A stretch of 64,000 nt of DNA from Salinisphaera orenii subsp. orenii MK-B5 (lineage in GTDB: Bacteria > Pseudomonadota > Gammaproteobacteria > Nevskiales > Salinisphaeraceae), in NCBI RefSeq assembly GCF_003788635.1, contig NZ_AYKH01000002.1, positions 1 through 64,000 of the forward strand. The letters run 5' to 3'. Position 1 is the stretch's first letter, and each line of letters opens with the position of its first letter. Shown piece by piece: positions 26,875 through 36,299 of this stretch. A program made the translations under genes and the position numbers. The notes beneath the pieces were generated by a model that saw only the letters and a program-made list of their open reading frames with translations, searched no databases and had not been told where the DNA came from.

Positions 26875-29217
26875 ATGAACCGCAAACGCTGGATACTCGG
26901 CGTGCTCGTGCTGGCCGTATTCGGGGCCGCGGGCATGGCGGCAGCCCTGAGCCTGCGCGCGTCGACACCGTCGCTCGTGTTCGCCCCGTCGGCCGGCGAC
27001 CAGCACCGTTATCGGATAGGCAATCGTGTGAACGTGACGATCGACGGCCGCAGCCTCGATCACACGGCCACCGCCTACGGCCTAGTGCGTTATCGCGTGG
27101 TCGATACCGGCGAACCGGTGCATCTGCACGCCGATATCGACATGCTCGACCTGCAGTTCGACTATCAGCCGGTGTTATCCAGCCCGGCCCTCGACCCCGG
27201 GGACGCCTATACCACACAGGTGGCCGAAGCCCTCGGCGCCGGCTTCGACCTGCGCCGGGCCAGCGACGGCCGGATGCGAGTCACGGCGGTCGACGAGGCC
27301 GCCATGCAGGCGCTCGCCAAACAGTTCGACCGATTCGGTGGCGATCCGTTTTCGCAGGCGGTGCTCGGCCCGGCCGTGCCGCCGGGCATTCCCGCTCGCG
27401 AGGGCGCGCAGGCCAAGCTCGACGGTTTTCAGGGCTTCGACGGGCTGACCGTCACGGTCGAGGCACTGGACGACACGAACGCCCGGCTCAGCGTGACCGG
27501 CGAATTCGATACGCTGGCCGCCGACTCGCCGCTGGTCCAGCGGATGGCGCCGCCCACCGAAGCGATCGAAATCTCGGATATTCGAGTCGCCGCTCGCATG
27601 AACGTCGACCGCGCACACGGCTGGATCGAGGACATGACACTGGTCGTTCACCTGCGCATGGCCGTGGGCGAGCGGGCCGCGACGATGCGCTCGATCACCT
27701 ATGCCCATCGCGCCGACAACGTGCTGGCCGGCAGCACACGAACGCCGCTCGACGGTTTCAGCATGCTGCCCATCGAATATGTCCAGGGCAGCGATCTGAG
27801 GCAGGCCCAGTACAGCGGCGTGTTCGCGCCACCGCCCATGCACGAACCGCCGGCCCGGATCGAGCCGATCGACAACACGCAGATCCTCATGGGTGCGCGT
27901 GGGCATCTGATGCTGTATCTCAACGACGGCAATACGCCATGGCTGCCGTATGGCAGCCTTGAGTTGCAGAACGCGACCGCGCTCGATGCCCACGGCAAAC
28001 CGGTCGATCGTCCGCTGGCCTACAACCGCGTGAATTACGACGACGCCGACGGTGGCGGCTGGCTGTTCGATCTCGTCGCACTCGGCTGGAAAAGCGCGGA
28101 TGTGAACGACATCGCCGAGGTCCGCGCCGATATCGGCTATCGCCGGCGCGAGACGGGCGAACCGGTGACCCTGGCACTCGACGACCGTCGCCATGTCCTC
28201 GAACACGGCGACGCCCGCGCCGTGGCCGAGCCGATCGCGGGCGCGACCCACGCCTGGCGTTTGACCCTGACCAGCGGCGGCCAGCGCCAGTACTGGCTCG
28301 ACCCGATGACCCTGCCCGACGGCGTGAGCGGCACCGGCTGGGTCCAGGACCCCGATACCTGGCTGACCCCGGCCGACCAGATCATGCTCGCGCGCAACGA
28401 ACACCCCGGCGCCTGGCACAACACGCTGCGTATCGAGGCCGACCGCCCGTCGCTGGAGCTCACCCTGCTGGATGCCGACAACGGCCGGATCACGCAGACC
28501 GAGACCGTGCGCTTCACCAACCCGTTGGCGGTGGCACCCACCACGCGCCATATCGACCAGCCGTCATACCGCGAACGCGATCTGTCGTTGGCGCGACTCG
28601 CCCCCGAGCCGGACGGCCGCGGCGGGCTGCAGATGGATCTGCCGCTGGGTCTGGACGGCCAGTGCGGGCTGGCCGCCTGGGTCGCGCGCCCGGACCGGCC
28701 GGTCCGGCTCTGGCGCAAGATGCCGCGGCCCGACGACGCCGGCCCGCCATCGGGCATGCAGCGCTGGCAGTTGACCCTTGCCGATGGCGCACACGCCGAC
28801 GTCAGCGAACTGCCGCTGGACACGATACTCACCTGCCCCGGCACCCCGGTATGGCGCCGCATCGCCGTGACCGGGGACCGACCATGGCAGCTGGATCTAC
28901 GTACGTTGACCGGCCGCTGGCCGCAGTCCACCGGCTCGGCCGCCGATTATTTCGATCACGTGCAGTTTCTGGATGCCGACGACCGGCCGCTGCGGCCCCG
29001 GTTGCGCGGCGCCGCCGCCGAGGACACGCCCGGCGACTGGGCCGAGGAATCCCATCAGCACCGGGTGGACGACTACGTCGGCGACAACGGCGTCATCCGT
29101 ATCTGGGGCGAGGTTGCCCGTGTGGTCATGCTCGATTACAAACCGCTGGTGGTGAAGAAGTCCTGGCCGAACGCCGCCAAGCGCCGAGCCGGAAATCTCG
29201 AGGAACCGCAACCGTGA
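26875..29217 (+). CDS. Unknown membrane-anchored protein, cluster paralog 1 (long form)
   Basis: A 780-residue protein not recognised from any characterised family. The ATG at 26875 begins a basic N-terminus (MNRKRW) and one membrane segment (about residues 7-26), then a wholly hydrophilic periplasmic part. Residues ~30-560 are shared with the next three genes: an FAPSAG..YRIGNRV start, VRYRVV, a GFQGFDGLTVTVE block, ARMNVDRAHGWIEDMTLV, HRADN, then ALDDRRHVLEHGDARAV and LTPADQIMLAR. The last ~200 residues form an extra domain found otherwise only in paralog 4, with cysteines in GQCGLA and LTCPGTPVW and an IRIWGEVARV tail. The next gene overlaps it by 4 bp. No ribosome site is evident at the start. 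Confidence 0.8.
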   Translation: MNRKRWILGVLVLAVFGAAGMAAALSLRASTPSLVFAPSAGDQHRYRIGNRVNVTIDGRSLDHTATAYGLVRYRVVDTGEPVHLHADIDMLDLQFDYQPVLSSPALDPGDAYTTQVAEALGAGFDLRRASDGRMRVTAVDEAAMQALAKQFDRFGGDPFSQAVLGPAVPPGIPAREGAQAKLDGFQGFDGLTVTVEALDDTNARLSVTGEFDTLAADSPLVQRMAPPTEAIEISDIRVAARMNVDRAHGWIEDMTLVVHLRMAVGERAATMRSITYAHRADNVLAGSTRTPLDGFSMLPIEYVQGSDLRQAQYSGVFAPPPMHEPPARIEPIDNTQILMGARGHLMLYLNDGNTPWLPYGSLELQNATALDAHGKPVDRPLAYNRVNYDDADGGGWLFDLVALGWKSADVNDIAEVRADIGYRRRETGEPVTLALDDRRHVLEHGDARAVAEPIAGATHAWRLTLTSGGQRQYWLDPMTLPDGVSGTGWVQDPDTWLTPADQIMLARNEHPGAWHNTLRIEADRPSLELTLLDADNGRITQTETVRFTNPLAVAPTTRHIDQPSYRERDLSLARLAPEPDGRGGLQMDLPLGLDGQCGLAAWVARPDRPVRLWRKMPRPDDAGPPSGMQRWQLTLADGAHADVSELPLDTILTCPGTPVWRRIAVTGDRPWQLDLRTLTGRWPQSTGSAADYFDHVQFLDADDRPLRPRLRGAAAEDTPGDWAEESHQHRVDDYVGDNGVIRIWGEVARVVMLDYKPLVVKKSWPNAAKRRAGNLEEPQP

Positions 29218-30881
29218 AACGCGCGATCATTCTGCTCGGCGGCTTATGCGTTATCGCCGTGGCAGGCGTGGTCGTCTGGCAGACCGGCCTCACGCAGAGC
29301 GCCCACGGCGACGGCTTTTCGCCGTCGGCGGGCACGACGGTGGCATACCGGGTCGGCCATCGGGTCGTGGTGCGCGAGGCCGCCGACGAGAACGGGCCGA
29401 CCGATCGCTGGGCCCAGACCTACGGCCTGATGCGCTACCGCGCCGAGGATTTCGGCGATACCCGCCAGCTGCATATCAGCCCGCTCACGCTCGTCGCCCA
29501 CAACCAGGACGGGCCCGTGTTCACCTCTCAGCTGGCCGCGCTGTATTCCTCCGCTGATCTGCGCCACGTCCAGGAGCGCGGCTTCGATATGCCGTTCGAC
29601 AGCGACGGCGCGCTCGCGCTCGAACGGCCGCGCACCCGGGCGCTGGCCGCACTAGCCGAACAGATCGATACGCCCGACGGCAACCCGATCCTCGACCAGC
29701 TCATCGTCCCGACCCTGCCGCCGGCGCTAGCCTCTCATCTGGCTCCCCGTGTCGGCGCGACGCATGTGCTCGAGCGCTATCGCGGGCTAAGCCATATCCG
29801 GGCCACCGTCGAACGGGTCGATGACGACACGCTCACGATCCGTCTGGAAACCACCGACCGGTCCCGAACCGTGGCCGACAACGGGGCCCCTGAGACGGCG
29901 GACAGATCCCGCCTGCTCGCGCGCCTGCGCGTGAACCGCCACGACGGCTGGATCGAGTCCATGACGCGGGTGCGCCGCGATTACGCCACCCGCGACGGTC
30001 GGGCCGTGGCCATCGACCACGTCACCCGCGCGCGGCGCAAGCGCGACCTGCTCACCGGCGACATGCACGACACGTCCGACCCGTTCTGGGGCGTGACCGA
30101 CGAAAGCCCCGACGACGTCGAAGTGCGACAAAGCCCGGCCAATACCCGCCAGCCCGACCCGGCCACCGACGACCCGGCCTTCGACACCCGCGAAACCGCG
30201 TTGCGCGTGGAGCTGAGCGTGCTGCATCTGGGCGTGCGCGTCGACGACGAGCACGCGCGCCTGCCACTGAACACCGTGGCGCTGACCGATCTCACGCTCT
30301 ACGACCGCGAGGACCGGCCGGTGGAGTTGCCGATCGAGCTGAACAATATCCTGCCGTCCTGGGATTACCGCACCTTCGAGCCCGGGCGTCTGTTCATCTA
30401 CGCCCCGCTCGCCGGCGATCCCGCGATCTTCGAGCCGGTCGCCCGCGCCGAGGCGACGCTGACCTATCGCCAGACGAAATCTCGGAGTGTCACGATCGCA
30501 CTCGACGACGCGCGCCACGAACTGACCCACGGCCCGGCGCGGGTCAGCGTCGAGCCCGATGCAGCCGCCGACAACGTGTGGTGGCTGCAGATCGAAAACC
30601 GCGATGGCTATGCCTATAAACGTAGCTGGGCACAGGCCGCGCCCGGCGTGCACGCCATGGCCGGCGTTGCGCCCCGCGACAGCTGGCTGAGCGCCGCCGA
30701 AGCCGAGCTGATGGCCCGGGTCGACAGCCCGAGCGCCGAGATCGAAACCGTACGCGTACAGGCCGACCATGCGCCCGCCGCCTACCCGCTGATGCGTATT
30801 ACGCCCGGCAAGACCCGGAGCTATACCGTTGAATTCAAACGCCGCGACACGCCGCAAGACGAGCGCGGCGACCGGCCCTGA
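29214..30881 (+). CDS. Unknown membrane-anchored protein, cluster paralog 2 (short form)
   Basis: A 555-residue protein. The GTG at 29214 overlaps the preceding TGA (GTGA), which fixes the start and implies translational coupling; the frame runs far upstream but only as antiphase to paralog 1. One N-terminal membrane segment (about residues 4-22) is followed by the shared module: FSPSAGTTVAYRVGHRVVV, LMRYRAEDF, FDMPFDSDG, LRVNRHDGWIESMTRV, ALDDARHELTHGPARV and LSAAEAELMARV. It lacks the C-terminal cysteine domain of paralogs 1 and 4. Function unknown. Confidence 0.8.
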   Translation: MKRAIILLGGLCVIAVAGVVVWQTGLTQSAHGDGFSPSAGTTVAYRVGHRVVVREAADENGPTDRWAQTYGLMRYRAEDFGDTRQLHISPLTLVAHNQDGPVFTSQLAALYSSADLRHVQERGFDMPFDSDGALALERPRTRALAALAEQIDTPDGNPILDQLIVPTLPPALASHLAPRVGATHVLERYRGLSHIRATVERVDDDTLTIRLETTDRSRTVADNGAPETADRSRLLARLRVNRHDGWIESMTRVRRDYATRDGRAVAIDHVTRARRKRDLLTGDMHDTSDPFWGVTDESPDDVEVRQSPANTRQPDPATDDPAFDTRETALRVELSVLHLGVRVDDEHARLPLNTVALTDLTLYDREDRPVELPIELNNILPSWDYRTFEPGRLFIYAPLAGDPAIFEPVARAEATLTYRQTKSRSVTIALDDARHELTHGPARVSVEPDAAADNVWWLQIENRDGYAYKRSWAQAAPGVHAMAGVAPRDSWLSAAEAELMARVDSPSAEIETVRVQADHAPAAYPLMRITPGKTRSYTVEFKRRDTPQDERGDRP

Positions 30882-30916
30882 GCTGTTCAGATTTCGTTTC
30901 GAGTTGGGAGTTTCGC

Positions 30917-32515
30917 GTGAAAGCAGGAAAACCGGTGCTGATTCTGATCGCTCTATGGGCACTGTTCGCCGCCCATGGCGCAGTCGCCGCCCCTGCCGAG
31001 GTCGTCTTCGACCCGGCCCAGAGCACGCCACACACGTATCGCGTGGCCATGCGTACCCAAACCGAGGGGGCCCGGCAGGCGTCCAGCGGCCGGTGGCTCA
31101 CGCTCCAGGGCGTGACGCGCTATCGCGTCAGTGCCGGCGCCGACGAGCCGATGCTGACAATGCACGCCGAACCGCGGTTCCTGCAGGCCGATAACCAGGA
31201 CGGGGTCGTGTTTTCCAGCGCCCGGCACAGCGCACCCGAACACGCCCTGCTGGCGCGCACGATGGACAGCGGCTTCGAGCTGGACATCACGCGCGAGACC
31301 GGTGCAACAACGCTCCAGGCCGGCGACGATCGCGCCTTTCAGGCGATCGCCGCCAAGATCGATCTCCCGGTCGAGCAGCTCGGGCAACTGATACCCGCTC
31401 CGGCCGTGGCCCGCGCCATACCCGCCGAGACGGGCGCCCAGGTCACGATCGACCGTTTACATGGCTTGCCCGCCTTGCGCCTGACCGTCGAGCAGGTGGA
31501 TCGCGACAGCGTCACCGCGGCAATCGACCAGGCGCAGGCCGGCCACACCGCCAACATCCCCGTGACCGATGTCACCGGCCGCCTGCGTATCGATCGCCAC
31601 AGCGGCTGGATCACGGCCATGACGCTGATCAGCGATCGGCAGGTCGGGCGCGCCGGACGGACCCTGCGCCTGCACAGCGCCGTGACCCTGCGCGCCGTCG
31701 ACGATCCGGCCACCGGCGGCATGTACGACAGTCTCCGCCAATTCAAGACCAACGCCATGCTCGCCGCGCTGGCCGGCGCCGACATGTACCTGCCCGAGAG
31801 TGCGGCCGACGCCCCGGAGCGCCGGGTGATCGAGCCGCCACAAAGCCCGCTTGCCGATGCCGAACCCGTGTTTCATACCGACGACGAGCACGGCGCGCTC
31901 GTTCTCGATATCCGTCATCACGACGGTGAAAACATCGGCATCGACCAGATCACAGTGGATACGCTCACGCCGCGTGACGCCGAGGGCCAACCCCTGGATC
32001 TGGGCTTCGTGCTCGAATCGATCGGGCAGAATCGCGATGAAGACAATACCTCGCGCATACGCCTGCTGGCCCTGGGGCCACAGGCCGACCGGCTCGACGA
32101 GATCGCCGACGTCCAGGCGGGCGTGACCTACCAGCCGGTCAGCGCGCCCACCTACGTGAGCCTGCCGCTGCGTGATGCCACCACTGAACTCGACCATGGG
32201 CCGGCGCATGCCCGGGCCGTGCCCGTCGACGACGGCTGGCTCATCACCCTGATCGGCTCTTACAGCACCTACTACACCTACGACCACACCACCGTGTTCA
32301 AGGGCCGCTCGGCCATCACCAGCGACCGCGCCGACGGCGGCGCTGCGCCCACGGATCAGGTCCTGCTCGACAGCGTCGACGACCCCGACGTCTGGGTTCA
32401 GCAGTACGAGCTCGCCGGCGATATCGACTCGTTCGCGCTCGCGCTGTATACGGCCGAAGCGAAAGCGAGCACCCATGATTTGACGTTCACCCGCGCGCCT
32501 CGAGGCGATGACTAG
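30917..32515 (+). CDS. Unknown exported protein, cluster paralog 3 (short form)
   Basis: A 532-residue protein starting at GTG 30917 after a GGGAG ribosome site. Unlike paralogs 1 and 2 its N-terminus is a cleavable signal peptide (about residues 1-24, ending HGAVAAPAE). The shared module is clear: FDPAQSTPHTYRVAMRT, VTRYRVSAG, GFELDITRETG, RLHGLPALRLTVEQVD, LRIDRHSGWITAMTLISD, LRDATTELDHGPAHARAVP and DQVLLDSVDDPDVWVQQ, ending in STHDLTFTRAP-like sequence shared with paralog 4. There is no C-terminal cysteine domain. 35 bp separate it from paralog 2. Function unknown. Confidence 0.8.
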   Translation: MKAGKPVLILIALWALFAAHGAVAAPAEVVFDPAQSTPHTYRVAMRTQTEGARQASSGRWLTLQGVTRYRVSAGADEPMLTMHAEPRFLQADNQDGVVFSSARHSAPEHALLARTMDSGFELDITRETGATTLQAGDDRAFQAIAAKIDLPVEQLGQLIPAPAVARAIPAETGAQVTIDRLHGLPALRLTVEQVDRDSVTAAIDQAQAGHTANIPVTDVTGRLRIDRHSGWITAMTLISDRQVGRAGRTLRLHSAVTLRAVDDPATGGMYDSLRQFKTNAMLAALAGADMYLPESAADAPERRVIEPPQSPLADAEPVFHTDDEHGALVLDIRHHDGENIGIDQITVDTLTPRDAEGQPLDLGFVLESIGQNRDEDNTSRIRLLALGPQADRLDEIADVQAGVTYQPVSAPTYVSLPLRDATTELDHGPAHARAVPVDDGWLITLIGSYSTYYTYDHTTVFKGRSAITSDRADGGAAPTDQVLLDSVDDPDVWVQQYELAGDIDSFALALYTAEAKASTHDLTFTRAPRGDD

Positions 32516-32628
32516 CGTGACCGATCGTTGTTACGAACCCGGCGCGTGCCCGCCTCGAGGCAACGTGTCGTCGAGCGCGGTCTGCCGCGACCTGTTTGAT
32601 TTTTGGTTTGCCCCATGGGGAGTTGCAC

Positions 32629-34992
32629 GTGTCGACTAAAAAACTGGTTCTGGCCCTCGTGGCTCTGTTGGCGCTCATCGCGGCGGGTATGGCCACGATG
32701 TTGTTCTGGGGATCCTCGGGTGTGGCCTTCGACCCGGCCAAGGGCGAAACGCGCGACTACCGCGTGGGCGTGGTCGCGCATGTCCGCGAAGGCGACGACC
32801 CGCCGAACGCCTACAACAGCCAATCGCTGGTCATGCAGAGCGTGATGCGCTATCGCGTCGATGCGGACGGGCCGACGCTCAAGATGCACGTCCAGCCACG
32901 CTTTATCGATGTCGAAGACGGCGATGGCGCCCAGATGTTTTCCAGCGCCAACCGCGACAAGCTGCGCGGCACGCCGGTCATCGATCTCATGAGCGACGGC
33001 TTCGATCTGATCATGGATCGCAAGAGCGGCGACACGCGGCTTAATGCGGTCAACCAGAACGCCTGGAACGAGTTCACCGAACGCCTGGGCAGCACTCAGA
33101 CCGATCAGTTCAAACAGCAGATGGCCGCCCCGTCGCTCACCCGGGAACTGCCGGCCCGTGAAGGCGCACAGATCACGGTCGACGCGTTTCAGGGCATGCC
33201 CGCGCTTACCCTGACCGTCGATACGGTCACCGACGACATCGTGACCGTCACACTCGAGCGCGCCGACGATGCCGACAGCGCCTATACCCCGGTCGGCGGT
33301 TCCGACAACAACGCCCGTATGCGCGTCACCGCGGTGCACGGGCGCATGCGCGTGGATCGCGACGGCGGCTGGATCGACGCGATGACCCTGATCAGCGATC
33401 AGGACGTCCAGACCGACGGCCAGAAGGGCCATATGCATACGATCATGACCATGCACGCCGTCGACGATCCCGCGCTCGGTTCGTTGGCGAACGGTCTGGA
33501 TCAACTACGCGCCACGGCACACATAAGCCCACAATCGGACGAGGTCGAGCTGCCCCTGGCCCACCGCCCGAGTGAAGCCGACCGCGGGCGCGGGTTCAAC
33601 CCGGCCAAGACACCCTATGCCGACGCCGACCCGAGTTTCTCGATCGACGAGGCCGACAACGCGCTGGTGCTCACCCTCGCGCACGATATCGGCATCGACG
33701 AAAACCTGGGCATGTCGACACTCAAAAGCCTCACCCTGCGCGACGCCGACGGCCAAACGCTGGATATCCCGATGGTGCTGGAGTCCATCGGGCCCGATTA
33801 TGCCAAGGGCAGCATGAACACCATCGTGCGCCTGCTGCCAATGGGCTGGCAGGATGCCGGGCTGGATCGCATCACCGAGGTCGAAGCCCAGCTCGACTAC
33901 GCCGCACCCGCCGAGCCCGAGCACGTCGAAATCCCGCTGGCCGATACGCCCACCGAACTGCACGACGGCGCCGCACAGGCCCGCGCGGTGCCCACCGACG
34001 ACGGCTGGCGGCTGTTCCTGTCGGGCACCGAGCAGACGTTCTATATCTTCGACAGCAGCGCGGTCTTTGCGCGCGACCTGTCGGCACGGATCAGCCAGAC
34101 AGCCCACGACGGCTTGACGCCTTCGGATCGCACCCTGCTGGCGCGCGTCGACGTCCCCGATGCCTGGGTGCAGCAGATTCTCGTCGAAGGCAGGGGCGAT
34201 GCTTTCGGGCTGAAGTTATACAAGAACATGCCCGGGCCGAGCACGCACGACGTCACGTTCACCAGCCGCCAGCAGCGTTATTCCAACCGCGAACTGCCGC
34301 CGCCGGAGACGCGCGAGCTGTATATCGACGAGATCCCTGACGATGCGTCGCTGAGCCTGGACGACGTTGCCCCCGAAGGCGCGGACGAGAATCAGCTGAA
34401 CATGCGTTTGCCCATCGGCGTGGGCTCGGCCTGTGAGCTCAGCGCCGACGCCCCGGCCGAATCCGGCCACGCCCTGGTCTGGCGGCCCGACGACGAGCGG
34501 GCGTCCGGTTTCGGCATCGGCAGCCGTCGCGCCGGCGAACATCCGGATACCGCGCCGTGGCAGCTGATGACCGACGACGGTGTGCGCGTCTATTTCTATG
34601 GCATCGATGTCACCACCACCCTGCGCTGCCCGGGCCAGCCGGCGTGGCAGACACACGAGGTGAATACGGATAGCGACAAACCCTGGCTGGTCGATCTCGA
34701 TGCCGTGATCGATGGCCCGATCGATCGGGGCCAACAGGCCAAGCGCTTTTTCGACAGCCATCGTTTTCTCGACGGCAGCGGCGAGCTCGTACGGCCCATG
34801 CTCAAGGACATGACACCGGACACCCAGCTCGACGACTGGCGTGTCGAAGGGGCGAACCACACCGTGGCCGATTATCTGGACGATGCCGGGCGTATCCGCT
34901 TCTGGGGCCGGATCGCGCGGGTGAAGTCGGTGACGTTCTCTGGCGAGCCGATCGAGAAACGCTGGCATACCCATCTCGAAGGCCTGCAATGA
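32629..34992 (+). CDS. Unknown membrane-anchored protein, cluster paralog 4 (long form)
   Basis: A 787-residue protein. The GTG at 32629 was chosen over the ATG 33 bases upstream because GGGGAG lies 7 bases before it and the protein then begins STKKLVLALVALLALIAAG, a membrane segment. The shared module follows, closest in wording to paralog 3 (FDPAKGETRDYRVGV, VMRYRVDADG, FQGMPALTLTVDTV, MRVDRDGGWIDAMTLISD, LARVDVPDAWVQQ, STHDVTF). The last ~200 residues match the extra domain of paralog 1: GSACEL, TLRCPGQPAWQ, then IRFWGRIARV. It follows a 113-bp gap and overlaps the next gene by 4 bp (ATGA). Function unknown. Confidence 0.8.
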   Translation: MSTKKLVLALVALLALIAAGMATMLFWGSSGVAFDPAKGETRDYRVGVVAHVREGDDPPNAYNSQSLVMQSVMRYRVDADGPTLKMHVQPRFIDVEDGDGAQMFSSANRDKLRGTPVIDLMSDGFDLIMDRKSGDTRLNAVNQNAWNEFTERLGSTQTDQFKQQMAAPSLTRELPAREGAQITVDAFQGMPALTLTVDTVTDDIVTVTLERADDADSAYTPVGGSDNNARMRVTAVHGRMRVDRDGGWIDAMTLISDQDVQTDGQKGHMHTIMTMHAVDDPALGSLANGLDQLRATAHISPQSDEVELPLAHRPSEADRGRGFNPAKTPYADADPSFSIDEADNALVLTLAHDIGIDENLGMSTLKSLTLRDADGQTLDIPMVLESIGPDYAKGSMNTIVRLLPMGWQDAGLDRITEVEAQLDYAAPAEPEHVEIPLADTPTELHDGAAQARAVPTDDGWRLFLSGTEQTFYIFDSSAVFARDLSARISQTAHDGLTPSDRTLLARVDVPDAWVQQILVEGRGDAFGLKLYKNMPGPSTHDVTFTSRQQRYSNRELPPPETRELYIDEIPDDASLSLDDVAPEGADENQLNMRLPIGVGSACELSADAPAESGHALVWRPDDERASGFGIGSRRAGEHPDTAPWQLMTDDGVRVYFYGIDVTTTLRCPGQPAWQTHEVNTDSDKPWLVDLDAVIDGPIDRGQQAKRFFDSHRFLDGSGELVRPMLKDMTPDTQLDDWRVEGANHTVADYLDDAGRIRFWGRIARVKSVTFSGEPIEKRWHTHLEGLQ

Positions 34993-36299
34993 ATCGCGCG
35001 ATTGATCGCTGCGCGTTGCAGACCGCGCTCGTTGCCGGGCTGACACTACAGGCCGCCGGCGCGTTTGCGGCCCAGACCTACTGGCTCGACGACGACTTCG
35101 AAGCCGTGGCCAAGGCCAACGCCACGCACGAGGCCATTGTGGCCGACGAGCGCGACGGCCCCGGCTGGCCGGTCGAGATCCGTCGTATCCGCTACGACCA
35201 GCTGCATTTTCGCGGCTATAGCTCCACCCCCGACCTGCGCGATGCCGATCAGACATGGGTGGGCGCCTACCAGCTCTACCGATTCGCCGGCGATCACAGG
35301 CTCGAGGAAGTGGGCACCCGCAACCTGGCCGGCGAACGCAACGGCCTGGCCGTCGGATTCAGCCGGGACGGCGATCTCGCCTACGAAACCCCCTATGTCG
35401 ACGGCGTGATGCAGGGCATGGGCCGGCGCTATGTCCGCGGCGAGCTGCGTCATCTCACCCCGTTGGTCGACGGCAAGTCGGAAGGCATTCAGACCACCTA
35501 CCGCGACGGGCGTATCCGCAAGCTCATGGAACTGCACGACGGCAAAATCGACGGCGTGGTCGAAGAATACGGCTATGGCCGCTCGCCGCAGGTGCTCACA
35601 CGGCGTGCCCACTATCGCGCCGGCAAACTCAACGGCTGGGAACGTATATGGTCGCTCGAAGGTGCGCTGCTCAAGGAAACCCAGTACGTCGACGACAAGA
35701 AGAACGGCGTCGAGCGGCGGTGGGAAGACCAGGCGGCGGGCCATCTTGACGCGGTATACCACTATCGCGACGGCAAGCTATACGGCCTGCTGCAGGAGTA
35801 TAGCGGCGGGCGTCTCGATGAAGAGCGCGTGCTGGGTGATGACAAGCGCCGACTGCGCCGAACCCAGTTCTGGCCGATAAAGGGCAGCCCGCGCAAGGTC
35901 GAGGAGCGGATCGACACCGACGAACAGGGCCGCGAGCAGCGCATCACCGAGAACTTTTTCAACACCGGCTATCTCGCGACCCGCCGTATCATCTTCGCCG
36001 ACACGCCGCACCAGATCGTCACGCGCTATGCCGGCGACGGCGGGATCATATATCGCGAGGAAGTCGTGGCCGGCAAGAAGACCGGCCTGCAGATCGATGA
36101 GACCTACGAGGGCGGCTATGAATGGCGTCGCTACGACGGGCAGGGCCGGCTGCACGGCGAACAGGCCGACCACCGAAGCGACGGCACGATCCATCGCTGG
36201 CAGATGAACCACGGCAAGCCGGTCGACCACGCCGCCGCCCGGGCAATGCAAGACGAACAGGCCGCACGCGCGCGCCACGACCGGGTGCGCCCGGCATGA
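34989..36299 (+). CDS. Secreted MORN/YwqK-type repeat protein, first copy
   Basis: A 436-residue protein with a signal peptide (to about residue 28, AGAFAAQ). The mature N-terminal ~90 residues (TYWLDDDFE, ADERDGPGWPVEIRRI, WVGAYQLYRFAGDHRLEEVGT) form a domain shared only with the next gene. From about residue 115 come degenerate 20-24-residue repeats of the type YxDGKxxGxxxxYxxGxL (for example VDGKSEGIQTTYRDGRI, YRDGKLYGLLQEYSGGRL), as in the MORN-variant repeats of YwqK-family antitoxin-like proteins. It overlaps paralog 4 and the next gene by 4 bp each. Role unknown; such repeats usually bind proteins or lipids. Confidence 0.8.
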   Translation: MNRAIDRCALQTALVAGLTLQAAGAFAAQTYWLDDDFEAVAKANATHEAIVADERDGPGWPVEIRRIRYDQLHFRGYSSTPDLRDADQTWVGAYQLYRFAGDHRLEEVGTRNLAGERNGLAVGFSRDGDLAYETPYVDGVMQGMGRRYVRGELRHLTPLVDGKSEGIQTTYRDGRIRKLMELHDGKIDGVVEEYGYGRSPQVLTRRAHYRAGKLNGWERIWSLEGALLKETQYVDDKKNGVERRWEDQAAGHLDAVYHYRDGKLYGLLQEYSGGRLDEERVLGDDKRRLRRTQFWPIKGSPRKVEERIDTDEQGREQRITENFFNTGYLATRRIIFADTPHQIVTRYAGDGGIIYREEVVAGKKTGLQIDETYEGGYEWRRYDGQGRLHGEQADHRSDGTIHRWQMNHGKPVDHAAARAMQDEQAARARHDRVRPA

